Of a DNA stretch of 64,000 bases, positions 41,434-51,441 are shown piece by piece (the first letter of the stretch is position 1; every line of letters begins with the position of its first letter). Source of the DNA: Chroogloeocystis siderophila 5.2 s.c.1 (GTDB lineage: Bacteria; Cyanobacteriota; Cyanobacteriia; Cyanobacteriales; Chroococcidiopsidaceae); contig NZ_MRCC01000005.1 in NCBI RefSeq assembly GCF_001904655.1, positions 248,001 to 312,000 on the forward strand, given 5' to 3'. The position numbers were made by a program, and so were the translations under genes. Under the pieces are notes generated by a model. It was not told the DNA's origin, searched no databases, and saw only the letters and a list, made by a program, of their open reading frames with translations.

Positions 41434-43059
41434 ATGGCTAGATTTGCCTTAATCAATGCATTGCAGCGTGCTTACCAGATTGCCCAGTTATCGCATAAAA
41501 GTACAATTCCAACAGATGAATTAATCGAAATATTGCAAAAAAAGGCTTCACGCCGACATCTGTTGCAAGCAGGACTATTCACTACAGGCGCGATCGCCGG
41601 AGTTTCTCTCAGTCAAACTCGGCGTAGCGTTGCAGTCGGTGCCAACTCCAAAGTTCTCATTGTTGGTGCAGGAATCGCGGGATTGACAGCTGCTTATCGA
41701 TTGCATCAAGCTGGGGTGGGTGTTGAAATTGTTGAAGCGAGAAATCATCTTGGTGGTAGAATCCGCAGCCTGGCTAATGCCGCCGGAACCTCGACCACTG
41801 TAGAATTAGGCGGAGAATTTATCGATTCAGGACATCAAAATATCCAAGCACTAATTGCTGAACTTGGCTTGACTTTAGCTGATTTACGCGCAGCAGATCG
41901 GGAATTAGAACCAGATGTTTGGTACTTTGGTGGCAGAAAAATTGCTCTCGAACAAATTGTACAAGATTTTGTACCGCTCGTGCCAATTATTGAAAAAGAC
42001 GCAGCGATCGCCGTAAATCTCAAATCTCCCGCTGCAATTCAATTAGACAGAACTTCAATTACACAGTATTTAGCAGACAAACCAATTAGCCCAACTTTAC
42101 GCGAACTCATCGCGATCGCTTATACAGTTGAATACGGGCGCGAAGCCGCCGAACAGTCGAGTTTAAATCTGATTTATCTGATTAGCACAGATCCGCAAGA
42201 GTTTAGGATCTATGGTGATAGCGATGAGCGCTTTCAGATTGTCGGTGGTAATCAACAACTGATCGCGCGCTTAGCACAGCCGTTAGCCAATTTTATTGCA
42301 ACCGGAACTGAGTTAGAAGCCCTCCGCCGCCTACCCGATGGTCGTTATCGCGCCAGTTTCCGCGCCGGAACAAGCACTTTTGAGCGGAACTACGAACGAG
42401 TTTTATTAACGATTCCTTTTAGTGTTCTACGCACCGTACGCCTTGCGGTTGACTTACCACCCGCTAAACGTCAGGCAATTAATCAATTACGCTACGGCAC
42501 AAACTCAAAACTAATTGTTGCATATCAGGCAAGAATATGGCGCGATCACTATAACTGTGCTGGTTCGATTTTTACCGATTTAGGTTTTCAAAATACTTGG
42601 GAAGCAACGCGCTACGCTACAGGAAAGCATGGATTGCTCACTAACTATAGTGGCGGACGCTATGGATTTGAAATCGGAAGAGGAACCGCACAAGCCCAAG
42701 CACAAAAATTTCACGCACAGATTGAAAAAGTCTTTCCTGGGCTTTATCGTCAACGTACAGGCGAAGCAATTCGAGCATACTGGACTGGAGAGCAATATAG
42801 TGCAGGTTCTTATGCTACGTATTTAGTAGGACAGTGGTCGCAGTTTTATGGTAAAGAAGGAGAACGAGTAGGAAATCTCTTGTTTGCTGGCGAACATTGC
42901 TCTTTAGAATATCAAGGATATATGGAAGGAGGATGTGAAACAGGTGAAGCTGCGGCGCGAGAAATTTTGAAAGATTTGAAGCTAAATACTCAAGCGACTT
43001 TGAAGGCTCCTAAAATGAGCCAGCATAGAAATGCAAGGTTTACAAAAGGTTTACAATAA
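41434..43059 (+). CDS. Flavin monoamine oxidase family protein with Tat-like leader
   Basis: A 541-residue FAD-dependent amine oxidase. Residues about 40-70 hold a twin-arginine-like leader (SRRHLLQAGLFTTGAIAG), suggesting export. The dinucleotide motif VLIVGAGIAGLTAAYRLHQA with VEIVEARNHLGGRIRS follows. The C-terminal FAD segment is LFAGEHCSLEYQGYMEGGCE. Substrate is probably a primary amine or L-amino acid, releasing ammonia and peroxide; the exact substrate is unknown. A start further in is possible, but the leader position is usual for the family. Confidence 0.88.
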   Translation: MARFALINALQRAYQIAQLSHKSTIPTDELIEILQKKASRRHLLQAGLFTTGAIAGVSLSQTRRSVAVGANSKVLIVGAGIAGLTAAYRLHQAGVGVEIVEARNHLGGRIRSLANAAGTSTTVELGGEFIDSGHQNIQALIAELGLTLADLRAADRELEPDVWYFGGRKIALEQIVQDFVPLVPIIEKDAAIAVNLKSPAAIQLDRTSITQYLADKPISPTLRELIAIAYTVEYGREAAEQSSLNLIYLISTDPQEFRIYGDSDERFQIVGGNQQLIARLAQPLANFIATGTELEALRRLPDGRYRASFRAGTSTFERNYERVLLTIPFSVLRTVRLAVDLPPAKRQAINQLRYGTNSKLIVAYQARIWRDHYNCAGSIFTDLGFQNTWEATRYATGKHGLLTNYSGGRYGFEIGRGTAQAQAQKFHAQIEKVFPGLYRQRTGEAIRAYWTGEQYSAGSYATYLVGQWSQFYGKEGERVGNLLFAGEHCSLEYQGYMEGGCETGEAAAREILKDLKLNTQATLKAPKMSQHRNARFTKGLQ

Positions 43060-43136
43060 GTGAACGGTACACTAGAGTTAAACTCCGGTACCTGCATTTA
43101 CCGCATTCCGCGGTCAGAGGTGACAGAGAATCAATT

Positions 43137-43478
43137 ATGGATAGGGCTTCTGATGTAACTCAATACGGCGTGGTATTGGTAACTGCTGGTTCACAGCAAG
43201 AAGCAGAGGCGATCGCCACTTCGTTAGTCAAATCGCAGCTAGCTGCTTGCGTTAACATTGTGCCGATTTCTTCGGTCTATACTTGGCAAGGCGAACTTTG
43301 TCAAGAACCCGAATGGCAATTGCTGATTAAAACAGATCTAAATCAGTTTTCGGCTTTAGCAGCAAAAATCCAAGAACTACACTCTTACGAAGTTCCAGAA
43401 ATCATTGCGCTACCGATTGTTGCTGGTTCGACAACTTATCTTAATTGGATGTCTACGCAATTACAAAGGGTGAATTAG
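43137..43478 (+). CDS. cutA: Divalent cation tolerance protein CutA
   Basis: A 113-residue CutA1-fold protein with VLVTAGSQQEAEAIATSLVK, LAACVNIVPISSVYTWQGEL and the C-terminal HSYEVPEIIALPIVAGSTTY. CutA forms very stable trimers that bind copper and other divalent metals; its physiological role is uncertain. It lies 77 bases after the amine oxidase, same strand. Confidence 0.94.
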   Translation: MDRASDVTQYGVVLVTAGSQQEAEAIATSLVKSQLAACVNIVPISSVYTWQGELCQEPEWQLLIKTDLNQFSALAAKIQELHSYEVPEIIALPIVAGSTTYLNWMSTQLQRVN

Positions 43479-43806
43479 ATGGTGAACTTTAATATTTTTT
43501 GAAGTAAAATACAGCGGCACAATAGTTTAAGGTGTGTTAACGAGGTATTTGAACAAGTCATTAACAACTGCATTCATTTCGATTCTATAGGGTTAGCTTC
43601 TTGCCAAAGTTCCTCGTAAGCTTGCGCTGAAATTGTGGTAGTCATGTGGCGATCACATATTTATCATTAATTTATTATTGTTAGTTTAGAAAGATTCTCA
43701 ATATTTTAGATTGATGGGTGCAAATAAGGTAACGTCCAAGTTGGTAATTGGTAATTGGGTTGATCCTCGTTTATCCTACAACTTGTCGTAATGAGTGCAG
43801 CGCACG
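43479..43806. other. Intergenic region with possible antitoxin remnant and repeats
   Basis: On the minus strand at 43574-43645 a 23-codon frame (MTTTISAQAYEELWQEANPI) ends early and is followed by another short frame, resembling the broken start of a small antitoxin-like gene. GTTGGTAATTGGTAATTGGG at about 43740 is the dispersed repeat also found in the NifEN linker. Confidence 0.45.
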
Positions 43807-44397
43807 TCAAAAAAACAATTCCTTAATTCCCTCGCTACCAATTTCAATCGCTAATGCTGCGAGGAGAAAACCTAACAGTTGCGTGACAATTACTGCACCT
43901 TCGGCACCAATCCACTTGTCAATCCGCCCTGCCTGGCGTACGATAAACCACGTCACAACCATTGCGGCAACCGTACCCACGACAACACTGAAATGCGCAT
44001 TAGGCGACTCGGACATCAATAGCATCACGGTTGTAATCGTTGCAGGTCCGGCGAGTAAAGGCAAAGCTAAAGGAGTAATGGCGATATCGCGCCCTTGTTC
44101 GACGATTGGCGTATCTAATTCGCCTTCAAGCATTTTTAACGCAATTAGTAGCAGTAACAACCCTCCAGCTACGCGTAATGATGCAATACTGATGTGCAAG
44201 TAATCGAGAATAAATTGACCGCCAAACGCAAAGCTTAGTAATACGGCGATCGCAACTATACTAGCTTTATCGACGACTCGGTTACGCTGCTGCGGTTCCA
44301 TCCCCTTAGTCAGAACTAAAAATATCGGTGCATTACCCAAAGCATCCGCAAGGACGAATACTGCAACAAAGGTTCTAACTAGGACAGATGTATCCAC
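43807..44397 (-). CDS. MarC family integral membrane protein
   Basis: 196 residues with six hydrophobic segments. Conserved features of the MarC/UPF0056 family include FVLADALGNAPIFLVLTKGM, SLRVAGGLLLLLIALKMLEG and PLALPLLAGPATITTVMLLM. Function is unknown, and an antibiotic-resistance role has been withdrawn for the E. coli namesake. It lies alone on the minus strand, with dispersed repeats on both sides. Confidence 0.92.
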   Translation of the reverse strand: MDTSVLVRTFVAVFVLADALGNAPIFLVLTKGMEPQQRNRVVDKASIVAIAVLLSFAFGGQFILDYLHISIASLRVAGGLLLLLIALKMLEGELDTPIVEQGRDIAITPLALPLLAGPATITTVMLLMSESPNAHFSVVVGTVAAMVVTWFIVRQAGRIDKWIGAEGAVIVTQLLGFLLAALAIEIGSEGIKELFF

Positions 44398-44644
44398 AAT
44401 GGCAATCCTTAAATAATCAATTTCTGAACACCTATGATATCTGTGGGGTTGGTAATCGGTAATGGGAATATTAGCAATTATTTACTACCAACAATCCTTC
44501 AGTCATTAGCTAGCGATGATATAAACTATCTAGCACAACATCCCAAAAGCGCAAGTACAGCAAGATGCTACTCACTGCTAGGTTTTTTCAAATCAATAAA
44601 TCTGGCATCATACCTGAGAGGGATATATTTTTGCACCTGCCAAC

Positions 44645-46060
44645 ATGACTCAACATGACGCACAAGTACGAATCGAACGCGACTCGATGGGAGAACGACA
44701 AATTCCCCATCATGTTTACTATGGTATCCAAACCTTACGAGCAATAGAGAATTTTCCGATCAGTGGACTCAAGCCATTACCACCGTATGTTGATGCGTGT
44801 GTGTTGATTAAAAAAGCCACGGCGATCACTAACGGCGAACTCGAATGCATATCTTCAGAAGTTAGTCAAGCAATTGTTGCAGCCGCAGATGAGGTGTTAT
44901 CGGGGAAGCTGCGCGATCAGTTTGTTGTCGATGTTTATCAAGCAGGCGCGGGAACTTCGCACCACATGAACGTTAACGAAGTCTTGGCAAATCGAGCTTT
45001 GGAAATTTTAGGCGATGAAAAGGGGAATTACAAGCGCATTAACCCAAACGATCATGTCAACTACGGACAATCTACTAATGATGTCATTCCGACAGCAATT
45101 CGCATTGGGGGCTTATTAGCACTCAAAAGAACACTTTATCCAGCATTATCAGGTGTGATCGCTGCTTTAGAAAACAAAGCCGTAGAATTCCAAGATATTG
45201 TGCGATCAGGTAGAACGCATTTACAAGATGCAGTTCCGGTCAGATTAGGTGAGAACTTTCGTGCTTGGGCGCAAATTCTCCAAGAACATGAAACTAGAAT
45301 CAAAACGGCTGCACAAGATCTTACCGTACTGGGATTAGGAGGTAGCGCGGCGGGGACAGGATTAAACACACATCCGCAGTATTGCGATCGCGTTGCGCAA
45401 ATTTTATCCGAACTCATCGACCAACCGTTACGTCCTGCACCGCATTTAATGGCAGCAATGCAAAGTATGGCACCATTTGTCAATGTTTCGGGTGCGCTAC
45501 GTAACTTAGCACAAGATTGCGTCAAAATTTCCCACGATCTGCGATTAATGGATTCAGGCCCAAAAACAGGTTTTAAAGAAATTCAGCTACCACCCGTACA
45601 GCCTGGATCTTCGATTATGCCAGGAAAATACAACCCTGTGATGGCAGAAATGACATCAATGGTGTGTTTTCAAGTCATGGGTTACGACAGTGTGATCGCA
45701 CTTGCTGCACAAGCCGGACAACTCGAACTCAATGTCATGATGCCACTCATTGCCTACAACCTGATTCACAGCATTGAAATTTTAGGTAACACTATAGCCG
45801 CATTAACCGAAAGGTGCATCAAAGGTATTTCAGCAAATCGCGATCGCTGTTTAGCGTATGCAGAAGGTAGCTTAGCGCTAGTCACAGCCCTAAATCCGTA
45901 TATTGGTTACTTAAATGCAGCCGCCGTTGCTAAAGAGTCATTAGAAACAGGTAAATCACTGCGACAAATTGTTCTCGAGCACGAATTAATGACAGCAGAA
46001 GATTTAGCCAAAGTACTCGATCTAGAGCAAATGAGTGCAATGCGTTCTACTCAAAGATAG
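44645..46060 (+). CDS. aspA: Aspartate ammonia-lyase
   Basis: A 471-residue fumarase/aspartase superfamily enzyme interconverting aspartate with fumarate and ammonia. N-terminal ERDSMGERQIPHHVYYGIQT, the SGRTHLQDAVPVRLG motif and the catalytic loop PGSSIMPGKYNPVMAEM are seen. The Tyr after GK replaces the Val found in most relatives. HHMNVNEVLANRALEILG and NDHVNYGQSTNDVIPTAIRI favour aspartase over fumarase. Its products link nitrogen and carbon metabolism, but nothing ties it to the nif region. Confidence 0.92.
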   Translation: MTQHDAQVRIERDSMGERQIPHHVYYGIQTLRAIENFPISGLKPLPPYVDACVLIKKATAITNGELECISSEVSQAIVAAADEVLSGKLRDQFVVDVYQAGAGTSHHMNVNEVLANRALEILGDEKGNYKRINPNDHVNYGQSTNDVIPTAIRIGGLLALKRTLYPALSGVIAALENKAVEFQDIVRSGRTHLQDAVPVRLGENFRAWAQILQEHETRIKTAAQDLTVLGLGGSAAGTGLNTHPQYCDRVAQILSELIDQPLRPAPHLMAAMQSMAPFVNVSGALRNLAQDCVKISHDLRLMDSGPKTGFKEIQLPPVQPGSSIMPGKYNPVMAEMTSMVCFQVMGYDSVIALAAQAGQLELNVMMPLIAYNLIHSIEILGNTIAALTERCIKGISANRDRCLAYAEGSLALVTALNPYIGYLNAAAVAKESLETGKSLRQIVLEHELMTAEDLAKVLDLEQMSAMRSTQR

Positions 46061-46155
46061 GCGCTTTTTTATGCATTAAGTAAGACATAAGAATAGCTGC
46101 TTTTTCGTATAATACATAATGCATCCAAGAAATATCAAATAGGAGAAAGATTGAG

Positions 46156-46362
46156 TTGGCTACTACTGCGATTACTCGAAAAAACCTTATTCAAAGTCTA
46201 ATAACTGGTTTACTTATTGGTGTGCTAGTTGGCGCACCTTTAGGCTGGTTCATTCATCAATTTTATGCTGAACGTCGCTTAGCAGATGTTTTGATTTGTC
46301 GCGAAAAAAACCGCAATCAACCTGAAGCTGTTTTACAATCCATTTGCGGCTCTAGATTTTAG
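46156..46362 (+). CDS. Small single-pass membrane protein
   Basis: 68 residues starting at TTG 46156, with AGGAGAAAGATTGAG upstream. A hydrophobic helix (LIQSLITGLLIGVLVGAPLGW, about 12-32) is followed by a charged tail with two cysteines (LICREKNR and SICGSRF). The family is not recognised. The good ribosome-binding site supports it. Confidence 0.6.
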   Translation: MATTAITRKNLIQSLITGLLIGVLVGAPLGWFIHQFYAERRLADVLICREKNRNQPEAVLQSICGSRF

Positions 46363-46492
46363 GTCTATATATTTTAGTAATCAAGTCATCTCAAACTAGC
46401 TACGAGAATCCCTCTCTAGCTCTTTTTTCGGTATTCTCTATAGCCTCTGTGGTTCGTTTCACTTATAATTCAAATACTACGACTCTATCCAT

Positions 46493-48292
46493 TCAACGAA
46501 TTGACACAAAACCAGCTTGATCTATCATTTTTTCTCCCTCATCAGTTGCTAATAAATTAGTATAAGCAACTCCTGCTTGCTCATCGAGACTACCATCACG
46601 TTTGACGATCACAAATAGCCGGCGAGTAAGCGGATAAGACCCGTTAGCAAGCGCAATCTTATTCAAAACAGTTTCATTTGCACCAACAAAGGGAGTAATA
46701 AACATTTCTCCTGGTGCTATAGATAGCGGTAAAGGATATATAGTTTTTTGTCCGACGACAACTGAGGCGGAACTATAGCCAATACCGCCAGGAGTAGCAG
46801 CTACTTTGAGAATAGCCTCGGTAGCTGTACTGACAATTTGCACATTACCGAATTCTCTTCCGGCTAAAACGCGTTGTTGAACAACATCAGCAGTTCCACT
46901 CAGTTGAGGAGCAAAACTAAACGCAGTAATGGGAAGATCGGCTCCTCCTACAGTTTTCCAGTTCTTGATTTTTCCTGAAAAAATATCTTGTAGTTGCGAC
47001 AAATTTAAACCAACAATCAGATTATGAGGATTGATAAAAAAAGTAATACCGTCAATCGCGATAGGTATTTGTTCTAGCGCAAAGCCACGCGCTTTCGCTT
47101 GGGCTAATTCGTCTTGTTTTAAGGGGCGCGATGAGAGTGCAAAGCTTAATTCACCATCGAGTAACATTTTTATCCCCGCCCCAGAACCTTGAGGAATACC
47201 AACTGGTTCGACAAAACGTAATTGATACTGTCTTTGTGATTGACTAAGTGCAGCAAGAACTACTGGAGAACGTAACGGTGCAAATATCGGAGAACCTCCA
47301 TAGTGAAATACTCCTTCAGGAACATTAGGAACTTCCGCAAAGGTTTTATACTCAACCTGAACGTTGCTACCAACTTCGGAACTTATGGGGTTAGAAATGC
47401 TAATTTGAATTAATCTGTAAATTGAAATTGTAACGGCTAAAGTAGTAGCAATAATTCCGATTCTAAGTAAGAACTGAATATTATTGCGGTCAAATGGTAT
47501 AGAATTTACATCTGTTAGTGAAGATTTTTTTACTGATTCTTGAGCAATACTATTACTTGTATTCGATGTGATCGCTAAACTAGTAGCGTTTACTCTAGTT
47601 AATAAAGCAGAGTTTATTTTTATATTGGATTGGCTTGAGGAAGATTGCTGATCTTGATAGCTTGAATCGGACAAATTTTCAAATTTATCTATAATTTCTT
47701 CGATAATGTAATTTTGATAAACCGATAGATTTGCAATTTGCTGCTCATATGTTTGTTCGCTCGGTACGATGACTGTCTCTTGTGCAGAAAGCGGAACAAA
47801 TAAATTGATTAATTCCCCTTGATTTAAGGCATTATGGCATTGCTGACAAACCTCAGGTGCAATTATGACTCCAGGGCGTGCAGGTTTATAAGTCCACAAG
47901 TTAGGGACAACTTTTTTTTCTATTATTGATGGATTTTGTCGGTCAATTACTGCTAATGGTCCTTTTTGTAGGTAAGTAAAGATAGTGTCTAGATGAAAGC
48001 TAAGCAGTATTTCGTCTAAGTAGTAGCAGATGAAATAAGGAATAGCATTCTGAGTTGTTTCATCGATTCCTTCATGATATATCCAGCCGAATAGCGTCTG
48101 ATGCGAAGTCATTTGGTGTAAGTAAACAGCGCGGTATCCTAAACTCGGAGGATTCAATACATCCCAGTAGCGGGAAATAATGCGATCGCTAAATATTGTT
48201 TGCACTGCTTGCGGTACTTGCTGGCTTGCAAGCTGTCGAAATCCTCTACCAGCAAAACTAGTGTAATGCAGTTGTCTTAGGAGTAAATCCAT
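46493..48292 (-). CDS. Membrane-anchored PstS-like substrate-binding protein
   Basis: 599 residues. The cytoplasmic N-terminal part (about 1-170) contains a CxxC (EVCQQCHNAL). A Ser-rich linker follows, then a membrane helix (about 273-297, FLLRIGIIATTLAVTISIYR). A C-terminal periplasmic-binding-protein domain (about 320-599) resembles PstS: SLSQLQDIFSGKIKNWKTVG, FSPQLSGTADVVQQR-like segment, and PLTRRLFVIVKRDGSLDEQA. Such PBP-like domains with an N-terminal anchor occur in cyanobacteria. It might sense phosphate or another ligand rather than feed a transporter; no transporter genes are adjacent. Confidence 0.75.
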   Translation of the reverse strand: MDLLLRQLHYTSFAGRGFRQLASQQVPQAVQTIFSDRIISRYWDVLNPPSLGYRAVYLHQMTSHQTLFGWIYHEGIDETTQNAIPYFICYYLDEILLSFHLDTIFTYLQKGPLAVIDRQNPSIIEKKVVPNLWTYKPARPGVIIAPEVCQQCHNALNQGELINLFVPLSAQETVIVPSEQTYEQQIANLSVYQNYIIEEIIDKFENLSDSSYQDQQSSSSQSNIKINSALLTRVNATSLAITSNTSNSIAQESVKKSSLTDVNSIPFDRNNIQFLLRIGIIATTLAVTISIYRLIQISISNPISSEVGSNVQVEYKTFAEVPNVPEGVFHYGGSPIFAPLRSPVVLAALSQSQRQYQLRFVEPVGIPQGSGAGIKMLLDGELSFALSSRPLKQDELAQAKARGFALEQIPIAIDGITFFINPHNLIVGLNLSQLQDIFSGKIKNWKTVGGADLPITAFSFAPQLSGTADVVQQRVLAGREFGNVQIVSTATEAILKVAATPGGIGYSSASVVVGQKTIYPLPLSIAPGEMFITPFVGANETVLNKIALANGSYPLTRRLFVIVKRDGSLDEQAGVAYTNLLATDEGEKMIDQAGFVSIR

Positions 48293-48808
48293 TTGCTTGT
48301 AAAAAAATAATCAATACTATCTTGAGGAGAATTTTCAAGCAACTATTGCCCGAATTTTATTAGGTATGCAAATTCTATTCAGAACAATACCAAATTTTTA
48401 CTTCATATAAATTTTAAATTTACTGCTAATACCAAAATTCTCAGTAAGTTGGTGATCGCTCAACAACCTTTTGTAATCCAAACACCAACATGGATGAATC
48501 ACTGGCAATCTCGAATTAAACGGAAAATCATTGTAATAGCGAATACAATGTTAATATCCTCAATACTAGCTACAAAAGCGAGTACCGAAAAGTCAAACTA
48601 TCAAGCCGCAACCCAGAATAAGACAACTAACTGAGCAAGTACGAATAACGCAACCATCGTCGCACCGATTGTGCAAAATGACCTGTTGTTGGGCTGACTC
48701 GTTGCACATTAATGCGATCGCCCGCGAATTTGGCAGCAAAATGAGATTAGCTTGTTTTCGCACCTCGCAACGCAAGTCGGTTTTGCTGTTAATCAAATTA
48801 GATCTGAC
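48293..48808. other. Intergenic region, no supportable gene
   Basis: A 61-codon frame at 48449-48634 includes IVIANTMLISSILATKAS but has no ribosome-binding site and no recognisable relatives. The remainder is AT-rich and should contain divergent promoters for the flanking genes. Confidence 0.5.
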
Positions 48809-49789
48809 ATGAAGAATTCGCAACCAATCGTTAATTTAAGTCAAGCTAAGTCTTACGAGCGATCCCTATTAAGCACTGCTATAGAAAATTTATTACAGCC
48901 TTGGGGAGGGTTGACCACTTTTATCAAACCAGGCGATCGCGTGTTACTCAAACCGAATTTACTCACAGGTTCGCGCCCTGATAAAGAATGTACAACGCGT
49001 GCTGAGTTAGTTTACACCGTAGCGCAGATGGTTATGGATCTTGGCGGTAAGCCATTTTTAGGCGATAGCCCTGCGTTTGGTAGTGCTAAAGGTGTGGCGA
49101 TCGCCAACGGATATCAACCGTTAATTTCTGAACTGAATTTGCCAATTGTAGACTTTCACGGGCAACGCTATCAAACGGTCAGCAAAGAATTTAACCACTT
49201 GCTGCTGTGCAAAGAAGCAATCGAAGCGGATGTCGTCATTAATTTACCCAAGGTGAAATCACACAGCCAACTCACGTTAACTCTCGGCGTGAAAAATCTC
49301 TTTGGCTGCGTACCAGGAAAGATGAAAGCCTGGTGGCATATGGAAGCTGGAAAAGATCTTAACCGCTTTGCGCAAATGCTTGTCGAAACAGCGCGGACAA
49401 TTAACCCTGATTTAACAATTATTGATGGCATTATCGGTCATGAAGGCAATGGTCCAAGTGGTGGCGAACCGCGACAATTATGCGTACTCGGTGCAGCGAC
49501 AAATGTGTTTGCGCTCGATCGCGCGATCGTCGATATATTGCAAGTTACACCCCAAAGCGTACCGACAATCGCGGCTCAAGCACGTTTAGGATTATGTGCA
49601 GATATAAACGAAATTCACTTTCCGCTTTTACATCCTACTGCGTTGCAGGTAGATGATTGGAAACTACCCGATGCGCTTGTGCCTATTGATTTTGGAATGC
49701 CGCGCATCATTCAGTCTACGTTTAAACATCTCTATATCCGCTGGATTCAAGAACCAATGCGGGCTTATACCAATGCTGTGGGCAAGTAA
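48809..49789 (+). CDS. DUF362 domain-containing protein
   Basis: 326 residues of the DUF362 family: GDRVLLKPNLLTGSRPDKEC, LGGKPFLGDSPAFGSAKGVA, INLPKVKSHSQLTLTLGVKN, MKAWWHMEAGKDLNRFAQ, and HEGNGPSGGEPRQLCVLGAA. Some relatives carry a C-terminal ferredoxin domain; this one does not. Function is unknown. The start at 48809 (MKNSQPIVNLSQAK) is chosen because the upstream 19 codons have no conservation signature. A good terminator follows at 49874. Confidence 0.82.
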   Translation: MKNSQPIVNLSQAKSYERSLLSTAIENLLQPWGGLTTFIKPGDRVLLKPNLLTGSRPDKECTTRAELVYTVAQMVMDLGGKPFLGDSPAFGSAKGVAIANGYQPLISELNLPIVDFHGQRYQTVSKEFNHLLLCKEAIEADVVINLPKVKSHSQLTLTLGVKNLFGCVPGKMKAWWHMEAGKDLNRFAQMLVETARTINPDLTIIDGIIGHEGNGPSGGEPRQLCVLGAATNVFALDRAIVDILQVTPQSVPTIAAQARLGLCADINEIHFPLLHPTALQVDDWKLPDALVPIDFGMPRIIQSTFKHLYIRWIQEPMRAYTNAVGK

Positions 49790-49873
49790 GCGTATTTACT
49801 TAAGTGTAAACTATGCTACGATGAGCCACTATCGGTTTGGATTAAGCTGTTAACACCCTCCGATTGCTCAAGC

Positions 49874-49906
49874 AACCGCCATCAAGCTAGCTAGTGGCGG
49901 TTTTTT
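49874..49906 (+). terminator. Rho-independent terminator
   Basis: AACCGCCA at 49874-49881 pairs with TGGCGGTT at 49895-49902, followed by a T-run to 49906. It ends the DUF362 transcript. Confidence 0.85.
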
Positions 49907-49939
49907 ATTGTGAGTTGAGTACCCTATTCGTTTTCGCCA

Positions 49940-50025
49940 ATCGCCCCCTAAATCCTCCACTCGTGGGGGACTTTGAATTCTAAGGCTTTAGAGAAGACCC
50001 CAGAATTGGGGGGCGGGATCAGCTA
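49940..50025. repeat. C-rich dispersed repeats
   Basis: CGCCCCCTAAATCCTCCACTC then GTGGGGGACTTTGAATTC, and GACCCCAGAATTGGGGGGCG a little further on, are copies of the cyanobacterial palindromic family seen elsewhere in the window. Confidence 0.6.
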
Positions 50026-50100
50026 ATTGAGCAACACTGGATGAGAATAGCAGCAGCAAGGTAATAATAAAGGATAAACAAATATTCTTGTGGTTAAATC

Positions 50101-50667
50101 GTGGTTGTGAATGCGCCTACTCAAAATACAACGTTTCGCATCTCGTCCATCATTCGGATAACGTTGATGAGTTTGTACATTGCTTTAACAGTACCTTTGC
50201 CTTTTTTATCAAGTATTACAGCAGCACCTGTTCCACCAGTGTTGTTGTGGGTAGGAATCGGTATCGGGGCTGTGGCGTTATATGCAGCGTTGTGCGAACG
50301 AGTTATTGTTGATGAACAACAAATTCAAGTGACTTATCCGCGCTGGGTACCAAAGTTTTTTCGTAAAGGGTGGGCGTTACCTTGGGCGGAGGTGAAGGAT
50401 TTAAAACCACGAACTACGGGTCAAGGCGGATTAGTCTACTATTTTTTAAGTAAAGAGGGAAAAGGTTACTTGTTACCGATGCGGGTAGCAGGTTTTGCTC
50501 GGTTGGTTGAATACGTACAAGCGAAAACAGGTATTGATACAACGGATGTTAAACCTTTAGCACAGCCGTGGATGTATTTGATTTTGCTGGCGTTTACTGT
50601 GCTACTACTCTTAGTAGATGCTTGGACGATTACCACTGCACTAGCACAAGGTGGTAATTTAACTTAA
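50101..50667 (+). CDS. Membrane protein with PH-like domain
   Basis: 188 residues starting at GTG 50101. Two N-terminal hydrophobic segments (MSLYIALTVPLPFLSSITAA and a segment around VLLWVGIGIGAVALYAALCE) are followed by a bacterial PH-like beta region (YPRWVPKFFRKGWALPWAEV, VYYFLSKEGKGYLLPMRVAG) and a C-terminal membrane helix (YLILLAFTVLLLLVDAWTI). Function unknown. It lies just upstream of an ABC ATPase, possibly co-transcribed. Confidence 0.75.
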   Translation: MVVNAPTQNTTFRISSIIRITLMSLYIALTVPLPFLSSITAAPVPPVLLWVGIGIGAVALYAALCERVIVDEQQIQVTYPRWVPKFFRKGWALPWAEVKDLKPRTTGQGGLVYYFLSKEGKGYLLPMRVAGFARLVEYVQAKTGIDTTDVKPLAQPWMYLILLAFTVLLLLVDAWTITTALAQGGNLT

Positions 50668-50697
50668 TCAAAGTTGTATTTCAGGAATAGGTGTGGA

Positions 50698-51441
50698 GTG
50701 TCAACACAACTGCGCTTACAGCAGGTGAGTTTATCGGCTGCGATTGGTTCACAGTCTTTACTGCAAGATATTTCTTTTGATGTTACGAGGGGCGATCGCC
50801 TTGCGATTGTTGGTTCATCTGGTGCAGGGAAAACATCGCTACTGCGACTATTGAATCGCTTGAGCGAACCAACGGCAGGTATGATTTGGCTTGAAAATCA
50901 AGACTATCGCCAAATTCCTGTGTTGCAACTACGTCAACAAATCGTACTCGTAATGCAAGAGTCGAAGTTATTGGGAATGACAGTACGAGATGCGATCGCC
51001 TATCCCCTCGTGTTGCGCAAACTTCCAAAACGACAAATTCAACAACGCGTTTCGCAATGTATTGAAGTCTTGCATATTCCCGCAGAGTGGTTAGATCGTA
51101 ACGAGTTACAACTTTCGGTAGGACAAAGACAGTTAGTTGCGATCGCACGGGCTTTAGTCATTCAACCAAAAATTTTATTGCTCGATGAACCCACATCGGC
51201 GTTAGATGCAGGTACAGCGTCGCACCTAGTACAAGTTTTAACCGATTTATCCACAACGCATCAAACAACAATTTTGATGGTAAATCATCAATTAGAAATT
51301 GCAGAGTTATTTTGTACGCGAGTTTTGCACTTACAGCAAAATAAGTTAATTCAGGATCAACCTAATACTAAAGTCGATTGGGCAAACTTACGACGAACTT
51401 TGATTCAAGCTGAAGCAGAAACTGCTGCTGAATGGAGCTAA
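50698..51441 (+). CDS. ABC transporter ATP-binding protein
   Basis: 247 residues from a GTG at 50698 (MSTQLRLQQVSLSAAIG). A TTG at 50674 is possible but poorly spaced. Walker A is VGSSGAGKTSLL, the signature LSVGQRQLVAIARALV, Walker B ILLLDEPTSALD, and the switch His lies in ILMVNHQLEIAE. It resembles stand-alone FetA/YbbL-like or phosphate-type ATPases. No permease gene is adjacent, so the partner and substrate are unknown. The 3' end overlaps the convergent 79-aa ORF by 4 bases. Confidence 0.9.
   Translation: MSTQLRLQQVSLSAAIGSQSLLQDISFDVTRGDRLAIVGSSGAGKTSLLRLLNRLSEPTAGMIWLENQDYRQIPVLQLRQQIVLVMQESKLLGMTVRDAIAYPLVLRKLPKRQIQQRVSQCIEVLHIPAEWLDRNELQLSVGQRQLVAIARALVIQPKILLLDEPTSALDAGTASHLVQVLTDLSTTHQTTILMVNHQLEIAELFCTRVLHLQQNKLIQDQPNTKVDWANLRRTLIQAEAETAAEWS

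Noticed and set aside
48449-48634. 61-codon plus-strand frame upstream of the DUF362 gene
   Set aside because: TTG start without ribosome-binding site; a hydrophobic stretch alone is not enough.
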